A DNA stretch of 64,000 nucleotides, taken from Marchantia polymorpha subsp. ruderalis (Eukaryota > Streptophyta > Marchantiopsida > Marchantiales > Marchantiaceae). This document shows, one piece after another, positions 63,337 through 64,000 of the stretch. Position numbers and translations under genes: made by a program. The notes under the pieces were generated by a model. The model did not search any database and was not told the DNA's origin. It saw only the letters and a list, made by a program, of their open reading frames with translations. How positions within the stretch are numbered: position 1 is the first letter of the stretch; every line of letters begins with the position of its first letter. The DNA lies in assembly GCA_037833965.1 (NCBI GenBank), contig AP031356.1:15026501-15090500 (forward strand), given 5' to 3'.

Positions 63337-63672
63337 ATGGGCTACAAGGGTCGCAAGCCTAGCAAGCCGAAGTCTCCCCCTACTCAATCTCCCGATTGTA
63401 ACCCACCTGCAGCTAAATCTTCCCCTCCTACTGTTGTCGTGAAATCTCCCCCTCCCCCTTCCCCTTTCTACTCACCTCAGACGCCACCACCTCCGGCTAA
63501 ATTGCCACCTCTTCCCGTGGTTGTGAAGTCCCCTCCTCCACCTGCGAAATCACCTGCTCCTCCCGTTGTGGCTAAATCACCACCACCTCCGGCAAAATCT
63601 CCTCCTCCTCCAGTGGTGGTCAATTCCCCTCCACCCCCCATGAAGTCTCCCACACCGCCATATACGTATTAG
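63337..63672 (+). CDS. Proline-rich protein or terminal exon, duplicate
   Basis: Encodes the same 111 residues as 50323-50658, with identical upstream and downstream sequence. The duplicated unit includes the presumed promoter, so both copies may be expressed. Confidence 0.55.
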   Translation: MGYKGRKPSKPKSPPTQSPDCNPPAAKSSPPTVVVKSPPPPSPFYSPQTPPPPAKLPPLPVVVKSPPPPAKSPAPPVVAKSPPPPAKSPPPPVVVNSPPPPMKSPTPPYTY

Positions 63673-64000
63673 ATCGGACTTGCTTTCGCGGGCTGTAAGC
63701 TGTTATCAAGACAACAGTTGTTGATGCTCCCAATGCCTCTTGAGGTTGCCAACATTAAGGAGAATATCATACCAGGACTTATTTTATCAGCATATATACG
63801 AGCTCTGCTGTGCGTTTGCAGAATGTAGGGAAGTATTAAATTCACTTTGCTTCGAGCGTGACTACGTTCCTGGCGAAGTCCAATTTTCGATGCTGTTATG
63901 CAAAATTGTTGAGCTCCTCACAGGATTGTAGAGGCGTTATCATAGGCAGATTCGTCGTTTAGTCTGCATATGATTCCGAAGAGTGAATGAGAACGTAAAT
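63673..64000. other. Flank after the proline-rich exon
   Basis: Copy of 50659-50986; no gene supported. Confidence 0.5.

Larger units (their letters stand above)
57199..64000. repeat. Tandem duplication, right copy (period 13014 bp)
   Basis: Second copy of 44185-50986; it continues past the window end. Confidence 0.93.

Overview
The window reads as a piece of a land-plant nuclear genome. The evidence is an intact LOB-domain (LBD/ASL) transcription-factor gene, a family confined to streptophytes, together with plant-type Ty3/Gypsy retrotransposons of the Tat/Athila-like group and a small TTTAGGG-like patch. The divergent LBD protein and the retroelement style suggest a non-seed plant, perhaps a bryophyte, but this is a weak inference. 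No rRNA, tRNA or CRISPR was seen.

About 85% of the window is nested LTR retrotransposon. Three families are recognisable: A, C (a relative of A) and B. From 1 to 39038 there is a plus-strand nest. The right-hand parts of four family C LTRs follow each other (C1 ends 3927, C2 33498, C3 37908, C4 39038), as expected if each was inserted into the next. C2 is split by a complete family B element (5391-31621, target duplication CTCTC, 1997-bp LTRs). The 3' LTR of B is split in turn by a family A tandem array, LTR-internal-LTR-internal-LTR (13861-29880, target duplication CTCCT). The insertion order is therefore C, then B, then A. Near-identical LTR pairs make B and A young.

From 39041 to about 42760 is a host-gene island: the LBD gene (minus strand, 41146-42039), a candidate unrecognised spliced gene, and a 0.43-kb inverted repeat that places the LBD promoter and first ten codons at both ends of the island. 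From 44185 to the end is a minus-strand family A locus: a solo LTR with TGACG target duplications, flanking DNA with a proline-rich gene, a gag-PR and pol internal region, and a second LTR. LTR plus flank is repeated with a period of exactly 13014 bp, nearly identical, and the second copy runs off the window.

The most unusual content lies in the LTRs of families A and C. They are about 4.9 kb long (seen whole only in A), and a long reading frame (about 850-960 codons) sits in U3, upstream of the LTR's own TATA box. Its product has a conserved N-terminal domain, a disordered middle and a C-terminal coiled coil. The LTRs of A and B also share a 119-bp nested inverted-repeat module whose length is exactly conserved in all copies found. 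A small TATA-proximal hairpin in A and C shows a paired base change.
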